The notes below the pieces were generated by a model. It saw nothing but the letters and a program-made list of their open reading frames with translations, was not told where the DNA came from and did not search any database. A stretch of DNA of 6,166 bases from DASQFI01 sp050264575 (GTDB taxonomy: Bacteria; Acidobacteriota; Vicinamibacteria; Vicinamibacterales; SCN-69-37): positions 1 to 6,166 of the forward strand of contig JBLNGH010000074.1 in NCBI GenBank assembly GCA_050264575.1, written 5' to 3'. This document shows positions 4,571 to 6,166 of the stretch, one piece after another; position 1 is the stretch's first letter, and each line of letters begins with the position of its first letter. The position numbers and the translations under genes are program-made.

Positions 4571-5461
4571 GCGGCCGTCAGTGCCTATCTCGCCTGGATC
4601 AGTGTCTGCCTGATCTGGGGCACGACGTACCTCGGCATCAAGATCGCGCTCGAAACCATCCCGCCGTTCCTCATGGGCGGCATCCGGTACACGATCAGCG
4701 GAACGGTGCTTGCCGTGTGGCTGTTGGCGCGAGGACGTCGGCTGCCGCCGCGCGGGGACTGGGGTCGGCTGGTCATCCTCGGGTTCTTCATGCTGATGCT
4801 CGGCAACGGCGGCGTCGTGTGGGGCGAACAGTTCGTGCCGAGCGGACTGACGGCCGTGTTGATTGGCACCAGTCCGTTCTGGATGGTGACCGTCGATGCC
4901 ATCGTGTCCGGCGGTCGTCAGCTCGGCGTGTGGCAGATTCTCGGTCTCGCCATCGGTTTTGCCGGGATCGTGGTGCTCGTCTGGCCCGATATCACGGCCG
5001 GCGGCGCGAGCGGCCGGACCTTCGCGCTGGGTGTCCTGTCTCTGCAAGTCGCGTGCGCCGGATGGGCAATCGGATCGGCATACACGCGACGCCATGTGAT
5101 GCCGCGGGATGTCTTCGGATCCGCCGCGTTGCAGATGTTCTTTGGCGGCGTGTTCCTGATGCTCGCCGGCACGCTCGCCGGCGAGTGGCCGAAGCTCGCA
5201 TTCAACGCCCGGACGACCTTCGCGCTCGTCTATCTGACGCTCGTCGGCGCTGTGATTGCCTTTGCCGCGTATTCCTACGCGCTCAGGCATCTCGACATGG
5301 CGTTCGTCTCGTTGTACTCCTACGTCAATCCGGTGATCGCGGTGGTGCTCGGCACGCTCATTCTGAACGAGCCGTTTCACGCGCGGACGGCCATCGCGAT
5401 CGCGATCATCGCTGCAGGCGTGGTGGTGGTGAGAAGATCATTGGTAATTGATAATGGGTAA
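4475..5461 (+). CDS. EamA/DMT-family transporter (YedA-like)
   Basis: About 328 residues from the TTG at 4475; a ten-helix inner-membrane drug/metabolite exporter with two EamA repeats. The first helix is YLAWISVCLIWGTTYLGIKI (about 38-57). GNGGVVWGEQFVPSGLTAVL marks the middle of the first repeat. The second repeat ends in SLYSYVNPVIAVVLGTLIL, followed by NEPF. Wording and order recall E. coli YedA (WGSTY, GNG, VPSG, YVNP); the substrate is unknown. The start is uncertain: the TTG overlaps the reductase TGA (TTGA), which suggests translational coupling, but it has no ribosome binding site, and the first about 35 residues come from the repeat element. The next ATG lies after helix 1. The tail RRSLVIDNG comes from another repeat. 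The native ends therefore seem to have been overwritten. Confidence 0.88.
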   Translation: MRTPEPRPPSQSFGERRRSSESGGGNSGTPEPAAVSAYLAWISVCLIWGTTYLGIKIALETIPPFLMGGIRYTISGTVLAVWLLARGRRLPPRGDWGRLVILGFFMLMLGNGGVVWGEQFVPSGLTAVLIGTSPFWMVTVDAIVSGGRQLGVWQILGLAIGFAGIVVLVWPDITAGGASGRTFALGVLSLQVACAGWAIGSAYTRRHVMPRDVFGSAALQMFFGGVFLMLAGTLAGEWPKLAFNARTTFALVYLTLVGAVIAFAAYSYALRHLDMAFVSLYSYVNPVIAVVLGTLILNEPFHARTAIAIAIIAAGVVVVRRSLVIDNG

Positions 5462-5513
5462 TTGTGTAATGGCTCCTGCTGCCAATTACCCATTACCCAT
5501 TACCGATTACCAA
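5441..5513. repeat. AT-rich ATTACCC inverted repeat at the transporter/HEAGH-protein junction
   Basis: TAATGGGTAATTG (5452-5464) pairs perfectly with CAATTACCCATTA (5483-5495), and the outer TTGGTAAT (5441-5448) pairs with ATTACCAA (5506-5513). The loop is 5465-5482. The right arm is a 7-bp tandem (ATTACCC, ATTACCC, ATTACCG, ATTACC from 5485). Its low GC stands out sharply from its surroundings. It contains the transporter stop (5459-5461) and the candidate start codons of the next gene. Confidence 0.9.
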
Positions 5514-6152
5514 TGCACGTGTCGCGTGCTCATCTCTTGTCTGCTCCTGACGGTCGCGACACCCGCCTGGGCGCAGGACGCGAGCACGGCGCCGACGGAA
5601 TCGCGCGTGCGATCGGCGATCGTTTTTTTGACAGGCGCCTTCGCCGGTCTTGTCGCTCACGAAGCCGGGCACGTCATTGCCGGCGTTGCGTTCGACGCGC
5701 ATCCGCGCACGAAGCCGATCCACTACGGACCGATTCCGTTCTTCGCGATCGATCATGATCTGGTGACGCGCCGGCAGGAATTCGTCATCGCGTCGGCGGG
5801 GTTCTGGGTCCAGCACGCGACGTCCGAATGGATCCTGACGGCTCGCCCGGACCTGGCGACGGAGCACGCGCCCTTTCTCAAAGGCATGTTTGCGTTCAAC
5901 CTGGCGTCGTCGGCCGTCTACAGCGTGGCGGCGTTCGGCCGGTTCGGTCCGCTCGAGCGCGACACGCGAGGCATGGCCGTCACGCTCGGCGACGATGGGG
6001 TGCCCGAGCCGGTGATTGGCTTGCTCGTGCTCGCTCCGGCCGCACTCGACGGATATCGCTACCTGCACCCCCACGCGACCTGGGCCAAGTGGGCGTCGCG
6101 CAGCGCGAAGATCGTGGGTGTGGCGCTGACCATCGTCGCGGGGAGGGACTGA
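5469..6152 (+). CDS. Membrane protein with HEAGH and LDG motifs, possible M50-like metalloprotease
   Basis: 227 residues from the ATG at 5469. A signal-peptide-like segment (RVLISCLLLTVATPAWAQD, 19-37) with a likely AWA|QD cut is followed by a hydrophobic helix (about 49-75) carrying H64-E-A-G-H68, the zinc-binding HExxH pattern. Further hydrophobic stretches are about 104-123, 141-157, 181-199 and 213-225. One of these holds APAALDG (189-195), like the C-terminal LDG of M50 site-2 proteases, whose Asp is the third zinc ligand. Both motifs lying in membrane helices supports a divergent M50-like fold, but the protein is short and I do not recognise a named family. The start is unclear: TTG 5448, ATG 5454, ATG 5469 and GTG 5526 are in frame, none has a good ribosome binding site, and residues 1-15 come from the ATTACCC repeat. 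It lies just downstream of the transporter gene. Confidence 0.7.
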   Translation: MAPAANYPLPITDYQCTCRVLISCLLLTVATPAWAQDASTAPTESRVRSAIVFLTGAFAGLVAHEAGHVIAGVAFDAHPRTKPIHYGPIPFFAIDHDLVTRRQEFVIASAGFWVQHATSEWILTARPDLATEHAPFLKGMFAFNLASSAVYSVAAFGRFGPLERDTRGMAVTLGDDGVPEPVIGLLVLAPAALDGYRYLHPHATWAKWASRSAKIVGVALTIVAGRD

Positions 6153-6154
6153 AG

Positions 6155-6166
6155 GGTCAGACCGGG
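6155..6166. repeat. Start of a second GGTCAGACCGG repeat array, cut by the window end
   Basis: GGTCAGACCGG (6155-6165), plus the first G of a further unit, lies two bases after the TGA of the HEAGH gene. It is identical to the units at 1305-1348. How many copies follow cannot be seen. Confidence 0.75.

Noticed and set aside
4361..5380. Minus-strand frame of 339 codons
   Set aside because: Antisense shadow of the transporter; product rich in His, Arg and Glu without domain features.

Overview
This is a GC-rich, densely coded bacterial window with six or seven genes. The most important one is easy to misread. On the minus strand at 3054-3581 lies a PCYCGC-type exported (probably lipo-) protein whose frame contains an internal UGA (3195-3197). 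The UGA sits exactly where the first Cys of a conserved C-x-x-C belongs, and reading continues in frame through the conserved C-terminal part of the family. A hairpin starts a few bases after the UGA, with its apical loop about 18 nt downstream and G first in the loop. This is the expected layout of a bacterial SECIS element, so the gene is best annotated as a selenoprotein (U129-Q-V-C132) and not as a 128-residue truncated ORF.

Layout. (a) 1-482: a short ORF with a histidine-kinase-like H-box (possibly the 3' end of a longer gene), a terminator-like hairpin over its stop, a compact three-way-junction fold of unknown role, and a good sigma-54 (-24/-12) promoter. (b) 483-1304 (+): a sigma-28/FliA-type sigma factor with a near-ideal ribosome binding site. 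(c) 1305-1390: an 11-bp tandem repeat filling the gap between convergent stop codons. (d) 3581-1389 (-): the selenoprotein gene, then a soluble hybrid histidine kinase (PAS, HisKA, HATPase, receiver) 51 nt downstream, probably one transcript. (e) 3654/3669-6152 (+): a DECR-type 2,4-dienoyl-CoA reductase, an EamA/DMT transporter (YedA-like) and a membrane protein with HEAGH and LDG motifs resembling M50 site-2 proteases.

Repeats. Almost every gene boundary from 1305 to the window end consists of a short repeat abutting or overlapping stop and start codons: the 11-bp GGTCAGACCGG family (1305-1390 and again at 6155), a GACCTC/GAGGTC palindrome bracketing the selenoprotein gene (3036-3052 and 3603-3649), GAACCCCG octamers around a long imperfect inverted repeat (4456-4570), and an AT-rich ATTACCC inverted repeat (5441-5513). 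These repeats seem to have replaced gene ends: they encode the C-terminus of the reductase, both ends of the transporter and the N-terminus of the HEAGH protein. This makes three start codons uncertain.

Organism. High GC, a hybrid kinase, a sigma-54-driven sigma-28 factor, a DECR-type reductase, selenocysteine use and many intergenic palindromes would fit an Acidobacteriota (for example Vicinamibacteria-like) or deltaproteobacterial/myxobacterial-type genome. This is inference from general character, with no marker gene in the window. Apart from the probable selenoprotein-kinase transcript and the head-to-tail plus-strand trio, the genes do not form one obvious pathway.
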